Source of the DNA: an uncultured Alphaproteobacteria bacterium
Lineage (GTDB): Bacteria > Pseudomonadota > Alphaproteobacteria > Rhizobiales > Ancalomicrobiaceae
DNA: 64,000 nucleotides
Reading direction: 5' to 3'
Assembly (NCBI GenBank): GCA_937892955.1
Contig: CALBKH010000132.1
Span: 1-64,000 of the forward strand
Part shown: one piece after another, positions 1 through 7,720 of the stretch
Layout: each line of letters begins with the position of its first letter
Numbering within the stretch: position 1 is the stretch's first letter
Notes under the pieces: generated by a model
Seen by the model: the letters and a program-made list of their open reading frames with translations, nothing else
The model's database searches: none
Told to the model about the DNA's origin: nothing
Made by a program: the position numbers and the translations under genes

Positions 1-2
1 TC

Positions 3-89
3 TCCTGTCGACGGATTCCAGTTCAGAACGAGGACATCCCCGGGGGCAAGGTCATTCTCTATCTGGATTTTAATGCACAGCGAACATAA
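3..89 (+). CDS. possible 3' end of a gene entering from the left
   Basis: One frame is open from the left edge to a TAA at 87-89 and ends in a protein-like stretch (IPGGKVILYLDFNAQRT). No start lies inside the window and the fragment is too short to assign. The composition of the first ~230 bases is AT-richer than the rest. Chance openness over 28 codons is quite possible, so this is only a candidate. Confidence 0.22.
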   Translation, partial: SCRRIPVQNEDIPGGKVILYLDFNAQRT

Positions 90-298
90 ATTAGCGCTTC
101 TCTGCGGAACGCGGAGTTATTGATTTTTTTGCCATTTTCTACGTTTGGTAAGCGACTGACGTCTCAGGGGAACCTTCAGGGGCTCAGCCGTGGAAGAGTC
201 GCCACAGTTGGCATGTCGATCAATATCTGCCCGGCAAGCCGCCATTCGCCGCCTCCTGAATCAGAAGCGCCGGCCTCCCGGCCGGCGCTCCCTCCATC

Positions 299-457
299 TC
301 AATGATGCGAATTCCGCATCAGCCGGATCATCTTCAGATTGATCACCCCGAAGCGGAACATCTGCCAGGGCAGGAACTTGCGCATGAAGCAGGTGAGCCG
401 GGTCGGCTTCGGCGGATAGTAGGCCTGCTGGTAGGGCTCTTTGTTGGTGACGGTCAT
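299..457 (-). CDS. 52-aa basic small protein downstream of the SQR-like gene
   Basis: An ATG at 457 opens a 52-codon frame ending at TGA 299-301. It is preceded by a GGGAGA ribosome site about eight bases upstream and lies 48 bases after the stop of the SQR-like flavoprotein on the same strand, so the two are probably co-transcribed. The product starts MTVTNKEPYQQAYYPPKP, then has a basic, aromatic segment (RKFLPWQMFRFGVINLKMIRL) and ends in His-His. It has no cleavable signal peptide and only one cysteine. The second half could form an amphipathic membrane-binding helix. Function unknown; a subunit or anchor for the flavoprotein is an inference from position only. Confidence 0.6.
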   Translation of the reverse strand: MTVTNKEPYQQAYYPPKPTRLTCFMRKFLPWQMFRFGVINLKMIRLMRNSHH

Positions 458-505
458 GTTGCGTTTCTCCCGGTGTCTCGATCTTTTCGTCGTGTTTCGT
501 GTCGA

Positions 506-1990
506 TCAATCCGGCAGCAGCGACCAGCCGGGACGCATCTTGGCCTGATAGATGAAGGTGTAGTGGAGCATCGCCTTCATCCAGTGGCCGGCGAGACCGA
601 TCTCGCCGAAGGTCAGCGACAGGTCACGACCGTAGACCGGGTACTTCTCGTAGTCCGGCACGACGGGGAAGACGGTCATCGTCGCCGCCGAGCCGGTGAA
701 CATGTTGCGCCCCGTGGAGGCGACGCAGGCCGCGCCCATCTTGGCCATCGAGGCGTGATGGGTCGGGGCGGCAGCGCCGTCGAGCATGTCGAGGATCGAC
801 GAGGTCACCGCGATCGCCATGGCGGCCGAGGGCATGCCGGTGCGCGGCGGGGCCGGACTGATCGCCGTGCCGTTGGGGCTCGACATCGGCTTGGAGATCG
901 GATGCGGCGGCGCGAAGGCGATGCCGACGGCGAAGAGGTTCGGATAGACCGGGTTCTGATAGGTCGACGGCCAGTCCTTGGCCGACCATTCGGCGAAGGG
1001 GCGCGGCGTGTAGTCGCCGTCGACCTTCATGAAGCCGGAGGGCGCGAAGATCTTGGCGGTGATGTCCTCGCCGGCCTTGTCGAAGGCCTTCAGGCCGACG
1101 CCGGCGAAGGGCGGGATCAGCATGGCGAAGTCGAAGCCGACTTCGCCCTTGGAGCCGTCGAGCAGCTCGTAGTGGATCTTGCCGGCCTCGACCTTGTTGA
1201 CCGCGGCGCGGGTGATCCATTCGATGCCGCGCTCGACCATCAGGCTCTCGGCGAAGACCTTGCCGTTGGTGATGTAGCCGCCGCGCTCGATGTGGACGCC
1301 GCCCATGCCGAAGTCGCCGAGCTCGTATTCGTTGGAGATCCAGATCAGCCGCGCCTTGTCGCGGACGCCGGCGTCGCGCAGCACGTGCTCGACGTTGTAG
1401 ATGTATTCGAAGGCCGCGCCCTGGCAGGTGCAGTTGCCGTGGCCGGTGCCGATGACGATGGTCTTCTCCTCGCCGCGACGCATCGCATCGATGGTCGCCT
1501 GGAGTTTGTGATTGGCCTCCTGCGCATGGGAAGCGGTGCAGACCGACACGGTGTGACCGTGGTCGGGGCCGAGGCCTTCGGTGGCGCCGAAGTTCAGCTT
1601 CGGCCCGGTCGAATTGATCAGGTAGTCGTAGGGGATCCGGGCGGTCTGGCCGGCCTTGTCGGCGCTGGTGTATTCGACCAGCACATGCGGCGAGGGATCC
1701 TCGGGGCTGCCTTCGGGGTGGATCGACAGGGCCTTGGCCTGATGGAAGGGCACACCGATCCGCTTGTAGAGCGGGGCGAGCTCGAAGGTCACCTGATCCT
1801 CGTTCATCTGGCCGACACCGACCCAGATGTTCGAGGGAACCCAGTTCCACTTGGCGTTGGGCGAGACGACCACGACCTCGTAGGGCGTCTTCGTCTTGCG
1901 GCGACCGCGCACCAGATAGCGCGCCGCCGTGTGGCCGGAAATCCCGGCGCCGAGAATGACGATCTGTTTCTTCGAACCTTGCGTTGCCAT
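506..1990 (-). CDS. FAD-dependent oxidoreductase, sulfide:quinone oxidoreductase family
   Basis: 494 aa. The N-terminus carries a dinucleotide-binding fold (IVILGAGISGHTAARYLV, residues 10-27) typical of the SQR/flavocytochrome c/NDH-2 flavoproteins. The NWVPSNIWVGVGQM stretch (49-62) is characteristic of SQR-like enzymes. Cysteines at 151, 187, 189 (GNCTCQG) and 422 could supply the disulfide/persulfide relay that SQRs use to oxidise sulfide and pass electrons to quinone. A C-terminal aromatic/basic tail (MKAMLHYTFIYQAKMRPGWS) fits monotopic membrane attachment. A strong GGGAGGGGG site precedes ATG 1990. It is divergent from msrBA and followed by a 52-aa gene. Which SQR subtype this is, and whether the substrate is sulfide, cannot be settled by eye. 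Confidence 0.75.
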   Translation of the reverse strand: MATQGSKKQIVILGAGISGHTAARYLVRGRRKTKTPYEVVVVSPNAKWNWVPSNIWVGVGQMNEDQVTFELAPLYKRIGVPFHQAKALSIHPEGSPEDPSPHVLVEYTSADKAGQTARIPYDYLINSTGPKLNFGATEGLGPDHGHTVSVCTASHAQEANHKLQATIDAMRRGEEKTIVIGTGHGNCTCQGAAFEYIYNVEHVLRDAGVRDKARLIWISNEYELGDFGMGGVHIERGGYITNGKVFAESLMVERGIEWITRAAVNKVEAGKIHYELLDGSKGEVGFDFAMLIPPFAGVGLKAFDKAGEDITAKIFAPSGFMKVDGDYTPRPFAEWSAKDWPSTYQNPVYPNLFAVGIAFAPPHPISKPMSSPNGTAISPAPPRTGMPSAAMAIAVTSSILDMLDGAAAPTHHASMAKMGAACVASTGRNMFTGSAATMTVFPVVPDYEKYPVYGRDLSLTFGEIGLAGHWMKAMLHYTFIYQAKMRPGWSLLPD

Positions 1991-2088
1991 CTGGCCCCCT
2001 CCCCAGGGTCACCGATTCCCACCCGCGGGATCGGATCTTTCTCGACCTGGCGGTAACCTTATGTCGTCGCACCCGAATATGAAAACAT

Positions 2089-2105
2089 TTCATTCGTCGA
2101 ATGAA
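2089..2105. promoter_or_regulatory. palindromic operator candidate between SQR-like gene and msrB
   Basis: A perfect 8-bp-arm inverted repeat (TTCATTCG-T-CGAATGAA) lies in the divergent intergenic region, about 100 bases upstream of the flavoprotein start and about 130 upstream of msrB. ATTC/GAAT dyads are the kind of site reported for ArsR-family persulfide sensors (BigR/SqrR) next to sulfide-oxidation genes, but the half-site spacing here differs. Regulator identity is inference. Confidence 0.4.
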
Positions 2106-2232
2106 TCGAAAACCGGGCAGGCGAGACACGCGGCACGCGTCGGATGGCCGGCGCCGCTCGACCGCCGGGCCGATCGCCCCCCTGTAACGAAACGTCTCCG
2201 CCCTACGTATCGGGAGGGCAAGGAGGTTTTCC

Positions 2233-2670
2233 ATGTATCGCAAGGATCCCGACAGAGTCGCGGCACTGACCCGCGAGCAGTATCGCGTCACCCAGGAGAA
2301 CGGCACCGAGTATCCCGGCACCGGCGAGCATCTGAGGAATTTCGCCCCCGGGCTCTATGTCGACATCGTCTCGGGCGAACCGTTGTTCGTCTCGACCGAC
2401 AAGTTCGAGTCCCATTGCGGCTGGCCGAGCTTCTCGAAACCGGTCGAGCCGGCCAACGTCGCCGAACTGCGGGACGCGACCCACGGTATGATCCGCACCG
2501 AAGTGCGCTCGGCCCACGGCGACAGCCACCTCGGCCACGTCTTCCCCGACGGGCCGCGGGAGCGCGGGGGCCTGCGCTACTGCATCAATTCGGCGGCCCT
2601 GCGGTTCGTGCCGAAGGCGGAGATGGAACGGGAAGGCTATGGTGCCTATCTCGATCAGGTGGAGGGATGA
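2233..2670 (+). CDS. msrB: peptide-methionine (R)-S-oxide reductase MsrB
   Basis: 145 aa. Reduces the R epimer of methionine sulfoxide in oxidised proteins with thioredoxin as electron donor. The catalytic cysteine is in RYCINSAALRF (C117) and a second, likely resolving, cysteine is in SHCGWPSF (C62). HGDSHLGHVF (95-104) is the family signature. The paired CxxC zinc motifs of the zinc-type MsrB are absent. A consensus AGGAGG sits just upstream of ATG 2233. It is followed at once by msrA, so both stereoisomers are handled by one bicistron. Confidence 0.93.
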   Translation: MYRKDPDRVAALTREQYRVTQENGTEYPGTGEHLRNFAPGLYVDIVSGEPLFVSTDKFESHCGWPSFSKPVEPANVAELRDATHGMIRTEVRSAHGDSHLGHVFPDGPRERGGLRYCINSAALRFVPKAEMEREGYGAYLDQVEG

Positions 2671-2671
2671 G

Positions 2672-3178
2672 ATGAGCGAACGTGCACTGCTCGCCGGCGG
2701 TTGCTTCTGGGGCATGCAGCAGCTGATCCGCCGCATCCCCGGGGTGATCTCGACCCGCGTCGGCTACTCGGGCGGCGACGTCGCCCACGCCACCTATCGC
2801 AACCACGGCGACCACGCCGAGGCGGTGGAGATCGTCTTCGATCCCGAGGTGGTGTCGTTCCGCGATCTTCTGGAATTCTTCTTCCAGATCCACGACCCGA
2901 CCACGGTCGACCGACAGGGCAACGACCGGGGCCGCAGTTATCGCTCGGCGATCTTCTTCGTCGACGACGAACAGAAGCGGGTGGCGCTCGACACCATCGC
3001 CGACGTCGACGCCTCGGGCCTGTGGCCGGGCAAGGTGGTCACCGAGGTGAAGCCGGCCGGCGACTTCTGGGAGGCCGAGCCCGAGCACCAGGACTACCTG
3101 GAGCGCATCCCCTGGGGCTACACCTGCCACTTCGTGCGGCCGAACTGGAAACTGCCGAAGCGGTCGGATGCGGCGTGA
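2672..3178 (+). CDS. msrA: peptide-methionine (S)-S-oxide reductase MsrA
   Basis: 168 aa from ATG 2672, one base after the msrB stop, with GGAGGG inside the end of msrB as ribosome site. Catalytic motif GGCFWGMQQ places the nucleophilic cysteine at residue 11. HGDHAEAVEIVFDP and GYTCHFVRPNW match the MsrA family; the latter cysteine is a candidate resolving residue. It reduces the S epimer of methionine sulfoxide. An in-frame ATG 33 bases upstream lies inside msrB and lacks a site, so the shorter start is preferred. Confidence 0.93.
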   Translation: MSERALLAGGCFWGMQQLIRRIPGVISTRVGYSGGDVAHATYRNHGDHAEAVEIVFDPEVVSFRDLLEFFFQIHDPTTVDRQGNDRGRSYRSAIFFVDDEQKRVALDTIADVDASGLWPGKVVTEVKPAGDFWEAEPEHQDYLERIPWGYTCHFVRPNWKLPKRSDAA

Positions 3179-3300
3179 GCGATCCCGCGGCGGCGCCTCG
3201 GCGCCGTCGGGTCGATCCGGGTGGCGCCATGGCATCGCCGAGGCGTTCGCTCGGGGCGGCGCCGCCATCGGTCGGGGCACGGTGAGTGCCGCGGGCGTCC

Positions 3301-3344
3301 CTTCTCCCCTTGCGGGAGAAGGTGCCCGAAGGGCGGATGAGGGG
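3301..3344 (+). repeat. REP-like palindromic intergenic repeat, copy 1
   Basis: A GC-rich element beginning with a hairpin (CTTCTCCC/GGGAGAAG) and running into GGTGCCCGAAGGGCGGATGAGGGG. An inverted near-copy lies at 3405-3451 and the hairpin part recurs at 43519-43539 with one difference. It resembles the dispersed intergenic repeats common in Rhizobiales genomes; that match is from general knowledge, not a search. Confidence 0.7.
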
Positions 3345-3404
3345 TCCGGGCCTCTCGTCGACCCGCAGGGTCCGCCGATCGGTCCGATCGCTGCTTCGCG
3401 GCGC

Positions 3405-3451
3405 CCCCTCATCCGCCCCTTCGGGGCACCTTCCCCCGCGAAGGGGGGAAG
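3405..3451 (-). repeat. REP-like palindromic intergenic repeat, copy 2 (inverted)
   Basis: Reverse-complement near-copy of 3301-3344 (CCCCTCATCCGCCC...). The two copies form an inverted pair separated by 60 bases and occupy the middle of the 409-base gap between msrA (ends 3178) and the HD hydrolase (starts 3588). I see no gene in that gap. Confidence 0.7.
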
Positions 3452-3587
3452 GAAGAGGGGCACTTCGACGGGCCGTAGATCCCCGAACGGACTTCGAGCG
3501 ATCGCCCCGGCGGCGCGCCCCCTCCCCATTTCCGTCGCCCTGCGTTATCCCGATCCCGTGCCGTCCCGGCGCGGAGAATCGCCTCGC

Positions 3588-4202
3588 ATGCCCCCTCGCC
3601 CGCCCGCTCCTCCCCGCGCCTGGCAGCGGATGCTCTCCGGCCGCCGGCTCGATCTGCTCGATCCGTCGCCGCTCGACGTCGAGATCGAGGACATCGCCCA
3701 CGGCCTCGCCCGTGTCGCTCGCTGGAACGGCCAGACGATCGGCGACCACGCCTTCTCCGTCGCGCAGCACTGTGTGCTGGTCGAGGAACTGGCGCTTCGG
3801 CTGGAGCCGATCCTGGCGCCGAAGTGGCGGATGGCGGTGCTGCTGCACGACGCACCGGAATATGTCATCGGCGACATGATCTCGCCGTTCAAGGCGGTGA
3901 TCGGCGGCGGCTACAAGACGGTCGAGCACGCGCTCGAGACCGCCATCCACATCCGCTTCGGCCTGCCGGCGGCGCTTCCCGCGATGATCCGCACGTTGAC
4001 CAAGCGTGCCGATCACGTCTCGGCCTATTTCGAGGCGATCGAACTCGCCGGATTCGAGAAGCCCGAGGCGGAGAAGATCTTCGGCCGGCCGAAGGGGTTT
4101 CCCGATCGGCTCGGGCTCGAGCCCTGGCCGATCGCCAAGGCACAGGCGCGGTTCCTCGAGCGTTTCCACGATCTCGATGCGCAGATGCGCGCCGCCGTTT
4201 GA
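3588..4202 (+). CDS. HD-domain hydrolase, YfbR-like
   Basis: 204 aa from ATG 3588, with GGAGA about ten bases upstream; longer frames would run through the repeat pair and are not believed. HD-superfamily metal ligands are visible: H in GDHAFSVAQH, the HD doublet in AVLLHDAPEYVIGDM, and D in TKRADHVSAYFEA. The layout resembles the YfbR/COG1896 family of 5'-deoxynucleotidases and related phosphohydrolases. Substrate is not determinable. It lies upstream of, and in the same direction as, a tyrosine phosphatase and an NrtR-type NAD regulator. Confidence 0.8.
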   Translation: MPPRPPAPPRAWQRMLSGRRLDLLDPSPLDVEIEDIAHGLARVARWNGQTIGDHAFSVAQHCVLVEELALRLEPILAPKWRMAVLLHDAPEYVIGDMISPFKAVIGGGYKTVEHALETAIHIRFGLPAALPAMIRTLTKRADHVSAYFEAIELAGFEKPEAEKIFGRPKGFPDRLGLEPWPIAKAQARFLERFHDLDAQMRAAV

Positions 4203-4341
4203 GGCGTTCTCGAAAGCGGCTCGCCATGTTTCCGGCCGGATGACGTGGCAGGGACACTCCGAAACGGGGCTTTTCGCGCGGGTCGTTCCAACGACGGCGA
4301 AAATGCTTCAGATTTGATCGACACCTTCGCCGGATCCGCTC

Positions 4342-4869
4342 ATGTCCACCTTGCACGTCTGTTCCCTGTCGCGCCTCCACGACACGGTGGTGCGGGTCGG
4401 CGCCTCGCATGTCGCGACCCTGATCAACGCCGGCACGCCGGTCGAGCGGCCGCCGTCGATCCGGCCGGAGAATCACCTGTTCCTCGGTTTCAACGACATC
4501 GTCGAGCCGATGGAGGGGATGCTGCCGGTCTCGTCGGCGCAGATCGCCCGTTTCCTCGACTTCGTCACGACCTGGGATCGGGCGCAGCCGATGGTGGTGC
4601 ACTGCTGGGCCGGCATCTCGCGCTCGACCGCCGGCGGCTACGTCGCGGCCTGCGCCCTGTTGCCACAAGTCGACGAGGCGGCGATCGCCCGGGAGTTGCG
4701 GGCGCGGGCGCCGTCGGCCACGCCGAACGGCCGGGTGGTGGCGATGGCCGATGCGTTGCTCGGTCGCGACGGGCGGATGGTGGCGGCCATCAGGTCGATC
4801 GGCCGCGGCGCCGACGCCTACGAGGGCAAGCCCTTCACCCTGCCGCTCGAGGCGGAGGCATGGTCGTGA
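4342..4869 (+). CDS. protein tyrosine phosphatase-like protein
   Basis: 175 aa. The cysteine-phosphatase signature C(X)5R is present as VVHCWAGISRSTAGGY (C88, R94), the P-loop of tyrosine/dual-specificity phosphatases. NDIVEPMEGMLPVS upstream is in the place of the acid loop. A small cytoplasmic enzyme with no signal or membrane segment. It ends 10 bases before the next gene, implying an operon with the NrtR-like regulator. Substrate unknown; phosphotyrosine protein or a phosphorylated small molecule are both possible. Confidence 0.8.
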   Translation: MSTLHVCSLSRLHDTVVRVGASHVATLINAGTPVERPPSIRPENHLFLGFNDIVEPMEGMLPVSSAQIARFLDFVTTWDRAQPMVVHCWAGISRSTAGGYVAACALLPQVDEAAIARELRARAPSATPNGRVVAMADALLGRDGRMVAAIRSIGRGADAYEGKPFTLPLEAEAWS

Positions 4870-4879
4870 GGCGGACACG

Positions 4880-5896
4880 ATGACCGGCGGTGCGGCACGC
4901 CTGGAGATCGGCCTCAACGCGGCGATCGTCGCGGTGCGCGGCGACGTGCCGTTGATCCTCACCGTCGTCGGCGACGGCGAAGCGCAGGAGGCGCTGCCCT
5001 TCGGCCCGTTCGATCCGGTGCGCCACCGCACCCTGGAGATCGGCCTCAGGTCGTGGGTGGAGGCGCAGACGGCGCTCAGGCTCGGGTATGTCGAACAGCT
5101 CTACACCTTCGGCGATCGCGGCCGCTACGCGCGCGCCGGCGACGTCGGCCCCCATGTCGTGTCGGTCGGCTATCTGGCGTTGACGCGTATCGCCGGACGC
5201 GGCGAGGGCGCGGAAGAGGCGATGCCGGCCTCGCAGGAACTGGCGCGGGCCGGCGCCGCCTTCCGGCCGTGGTACGACCATTTCCCCTGGGAGGATTGGC
5301 GGCACGGTCGGCCGGCGGTGGTCGACGAGGCGATCCTGCCGGCGCTGCGCGCCTGGGTCGCCGAAGCGCCGGAGGACGCCGATCCGGCGCGGGCGCTCGG
5401 ACGCGCCGAGCGGCTGCGTCTCGCCTTCGGTGCCGACGGCGCCCCTTTCGACGAGGAGAAGGTGTTGGAGCGCTACGAGCTTCTGTACGAGGCGCGACTG
5501 GTGGAGGAGGCGCAGCGCGATCGCGCCGCGGCGGGGCACCCGCCGCTCGGCCCGCCGATCGCCGGGCTCGGCCGGCCGATGCGCTTCGACCACCGCCGCA
5601 TCCTCGCCACCGCGATCTCGCGGCTTCGCGCCAAGCTGAAGTACCGGCCGGTGGTGTTCGAGCTGATGCCGGAGAGCTTCACGCTCACCGAGCTGCAGCG
5701 CACCGTCGAGGCGATCTCCGGCCGCCATCTGCACAAGCAGAACTTCCGCCGGCTGGTCGAGACGGCAGCGCTGGTCGAGGCGACCGGCGAGACGTCGCTC
5801 ACCACCGGCGGACGGCCGGCGTGTCTCTACCGCTTCCGCCGAGAGGTACTCGGCGAGCGCCCCGCGCCGGGCCTCAGGCTCGGTGCGCGGGGGTGA
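4880..5896 (+). CDS. NrtR-like NUDIX-domain transcriptional regulator of NAD metabolism
   Basis: 338 aa from ATG 4880. The first ~200 residues look like a NUDIX fold (GLNAAIVAVRGDVPLILTV, QLYTFGDRGR, VVSVGYLALTRI) whose catalytic Nudix box is not intact. The C-terminal ~100 residues carry a winged-helix segment (SFTLTELQRTVEAISGRHLHKQNFRRLVE), as in NrtR proteins that sense ADP-ribose or related metabolites and repress NAD-salvage genes. Translationally close to the phosphatase gene. Its target operon is not evident nearby. NAD regulation is from family knowledge. Confidence 0.82.
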   Translation: MTGGAARLEIGLNAAIVAVRGDVPLILTVVGDGEAQEALPFGPFDPVRHRTLEIGLRSWVEAQTALRLGYVEQLYTFGDRGRYARAGDVGPHVVSVGYLALTRIAGRGEGAEEAMPASQELARAGAAFRPWYDHFPWEDWRHGRPAVVDEAILPALRAWVAEAPEDADPARALGRAERLRLAFGADGAPFDEEKVLERYELLYEARLVEEAQRDRAAAGHPPLGPPIAGLGRPMRFDHRRILATAISRLRAKLKYRPVVFELMPESFTLTELQRTVEAISGRHLHKQNFRRLVETAALVEATGETSLTTGGRPACLYRFRREVLGERPAPGLRLGARG

Positions 5897-5937
5897 GGCC
5901 GGCCGCACCGCGGCTCGCTCCACACGGGACGGGCGGC

Positions 5938-6804
5938 TCAGCCCTTCTTCGCCGGGCCGAGGCTCGCCGGGGCCGGGATGTCCTCCGGCACGAAGAAATC
6001 GGGGGCGAGCGGCTTGGTCGGATCGACGCGATAGCGATCGAAGTCGGTGAAGCCTTCCGTCGCGAGGAAGGTGTCGTCGATCAGGAAGTTGCCGGTGAAG
6101 GCGCGCGCCGGCTTGGTGAAGATCGCGTGCGCCGCGTCGGCCATGATCTCGGGCGTGCGGCTCATCGCCATCAGGCTGGCGCCGACGACGAATTCGATCG
6201 CCGAGGTGGCGATGGCGGTGCGCGGCCACAGCGCGTTGACGGCGATGCCGCGATCGCGGAACTCGCCGGCGAGGCCGAGCACGCACATGCTCATGCCGTA
6301 TTTGGCGATCGAATAGGCGGTGTGGGGCGCGAACCAGTGCTCCTTCATGTCGAGCGGCGGCGACAGCATCAGCACGTGCGGATTGTCGCTCTTAGCGAGC
6401 AGCGGCGCGGCGTGCTTGGTGACCATGTAGGTGCCGCGGGTGTTGACCCCCATCATCAGGTCGAAGTGCTTCATCTCGGTCGCCGAACTGTCGGTCAGGC
6501 GGATCGCCGAGGCGTTGTTGACGACGATGTCGAGGCGGCCGAAGGTCGCCATGGTGGCCTCGAGGGCGCGGACCACCGACTCCTCTTCGCGAACGTCGAC
6601 CACCAGAGGCAGTGCCTCGCCGCCGGCGGCGCGAACCGCTTCCGCCGCCGTGTGGATGGTGCCGGGCAGCTTGGGATGCGGCGTGTCGGTCTTGGCGGCG
6701 ATCACCACGCGCGCGCCGTCGCGGGCGGCGCGCAGAGCGATGGCGAGGCCGATGCCGCGGGTGGCGCCGGTGATGAACAGAGTGCGTCCCTGGAGCGTGG
6801 TCAT
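5938..6804 (-). CDS. short-chain dehydrogenase/reductase (HSDL2-like)
   Basis: 288 aa from ATG 6804, which has a GGAAG site; a further in-frame ATG at 6870 would add 22 non-SDR residues. Cofactor motif TGATRGIGLAIAL (N-terminal ~15 residues), NNASA, and the catalytic Tyr-x-x-x-Lys in TAYSIAKYG. The C-terminal extension with AHAIFTKPARAFTGNFLIDD matches the hydroxysteroid-dehydrogenase-like-2 branch often linked to fatty-acid or polyketide metabolism. Substrate unknown. The upstream region holds two short perfect palindromes. Confidence 0.85.
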   Translation of the reverse strand: MTTLQGRTLFITGATRGIGLAIALRAARDGARVVIAAKTDTPHPKLPGTIHTAAEAVRAAGGEALPLVVDVREEESVVRALEATMATFGRLDIVVNNASAIRLTDSSATEMKHFDLMMGVNTRGTYMVTKHAAPLLAKSDNPHVLMLSPPLDMKEHWFAPHTAYSIAKYGMSMCVLGLAGEFRDRGIAVNALWPRTAIATSAIEFVVGASLMAMSRTPEIMADAAHAIFTKPARAFTGNFLIDDTFLATEGFTDFDRYRVDPTKPLAPDFFVPEDIPAPASLGPAKKG

Positions 6805-6828
6805 TCGGCTTCCGTTCAGGTCGGGTGT

Positions 6829-6863
6829 GATATCGATATCGGTCATCAGGTTAACGTATACGT
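6829..6863. promoter_or_regulatory. two short perfect palindromes upstream of the SDR gene
   Basis: GATATCGATATC (6829-6840) and ACGTATACGT (6854-6863) lie in the 110-base divergent gap between the SDR start and the next plus-strand gene. They stand out as AT-rich in this GC-rich genome. They may be an operator for a TetR-like repressor or promoter elements; no regulator gene is adjacent. Confidence 0.3.
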
Positions 6864-6914
6864 CCACCACACGCCAGTGCCGAGGGCTCGGGTGGCGTGG
6901 AGCGAGGGAGTTCC

Positions 6915-7079
6915 GTGAAGATGGTTCGAAAGCTGGTCGTCACCTTCGTGGTGGCGGTCTTCGCCGCCACCACGCTGGCCCAGGCGCAGGTCCGACCGCG
7001 GCCGCCACAGCGGCCGCCGTGGAAGGACGTGTGCTGCGGCGGCCCGTGTTGCCCCAAGCCGCGCGTGCCGAGCCGTTGA
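6915..7079 (+). CDS. small exported Pro/Cys-rich protein
   Basis: 54 aa from GTG 6915 (ATG 6921 is equally possible; GAGGGAG lies just upstream). A classic signal peptide is visible: basic KMVRK, hydrophobic LVVTFVVAVFAATTL, cleavage near AQAQ. The mature part is only about 30 residues, proline-rich (RPRPPQRPPW), with two Cys-Cys pairs in DVCCGGPCCPKP. Such a peptide could bind metal or form disulfides in the periplasm. Function unknown; the next gene follows after 10 bases. Confidence 0.55.
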   Translation: MKMVRKLVVTFVVAVFAATTLAQAQVRPRPPQRPPWKDVCCGGPCCPKPRVPSR

Positions 7080-7089
7080 GGGCGAAAGC

Positions 7090-7704
7090 GTGACGAGCGA
7101 ACGAGACGCACCGAACTCGGTGAAGGACAGAGCCGGCCGCGCCATCGAAGGGTGGCGCGGCCGGCGTTCGTGGGTCGTGACGAGCGTGATCGCGGCCTTC
7201 GCCCTCGGTGGTTGGGCCTGGGGGGCGTGGGAGCACTTCGTCGCCGCGCCGCGCACCCAGAACATCGTCCGCATCACCTACACGCTGGATCTGATCGACC
7301 GCTTCGACGACACCGAGGCGCACAGGGCCTATGTCCAACTCGCCTCCGACATGAAGCCGTGGTGGGACCGGATCGAAGACCTGCAACGACGCCTCCAGGC
7401 GACGACCGCCGACGACGCCCGCGAGGCGCTGATCGCCGAACGCGACGCTTCGCTCATCGCCTTCATCAAGGAGCAGAACCTCGGGCCGAAGATCGACCTG
7501 CTGACCGGCGCCTTCGACGAATTCGTCCGCTGTCTCGACACCGCGGTGTGCGATCTCGACGTGCTCGACAAGGCGATCGGCATCGACGTCAAGCGGATCT
7601 ACCGCACCTACCGGCCCTACATCCTGATGAAGCGGGCCGGCGGTGGCGCCGACGCCACCTACGGCAAGGAGCTCGAAGAGCTGTTCTTCCGCTTCCTGGG
7701 GTGA
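7090..7704 (+). CDS. membrane-anchored protein of unknown function
   Basis: 204 aa, GTG start at 7090. One predicted transmembrane helix near residues 28-48 (SWVVTSVIAAFALGGWAWGAW); the rest is charged, mostly helical, and would face the periplasm given the basic N-terminus. Two cysteines in RCLDTAVCDLD could form a disulfide. The C-terminus (GKELEELFFRFLG) is amphipathic. No family recognised. It probably shares a transcript with the small exported protein before it. Confidence 0.6.
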   Translation: MTSERDAPNSVKDRAGRAIEGWRGRRSWVVTSVIAAFALGGWAWGAWEHFVAAPRTQNIVRITYTLDLIDRFDDTEAHRAYVQLASDMKPWWDRIEDLQRRLQATTADDAREALIAERDASLIAFIKEQNLGPKIDLLTGAFDEFVRCLDTAVCDLDVLDKAIGIDVKRIYRTYRPYILMKRAGGGADATYGKELEELFFRFLG

Positions 7705-7720
7705 GCCGGCCGGCCTCGCC

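Noticed and set aside
3168..3587. N-terminal extension of the HD hydrolase by 140 residues
   Set aside because: It would translate both REP-like repeats as Arg/Gly/Pro-rich sequence; ATG 3588 has a good ribosome site and gives the family's normal length.
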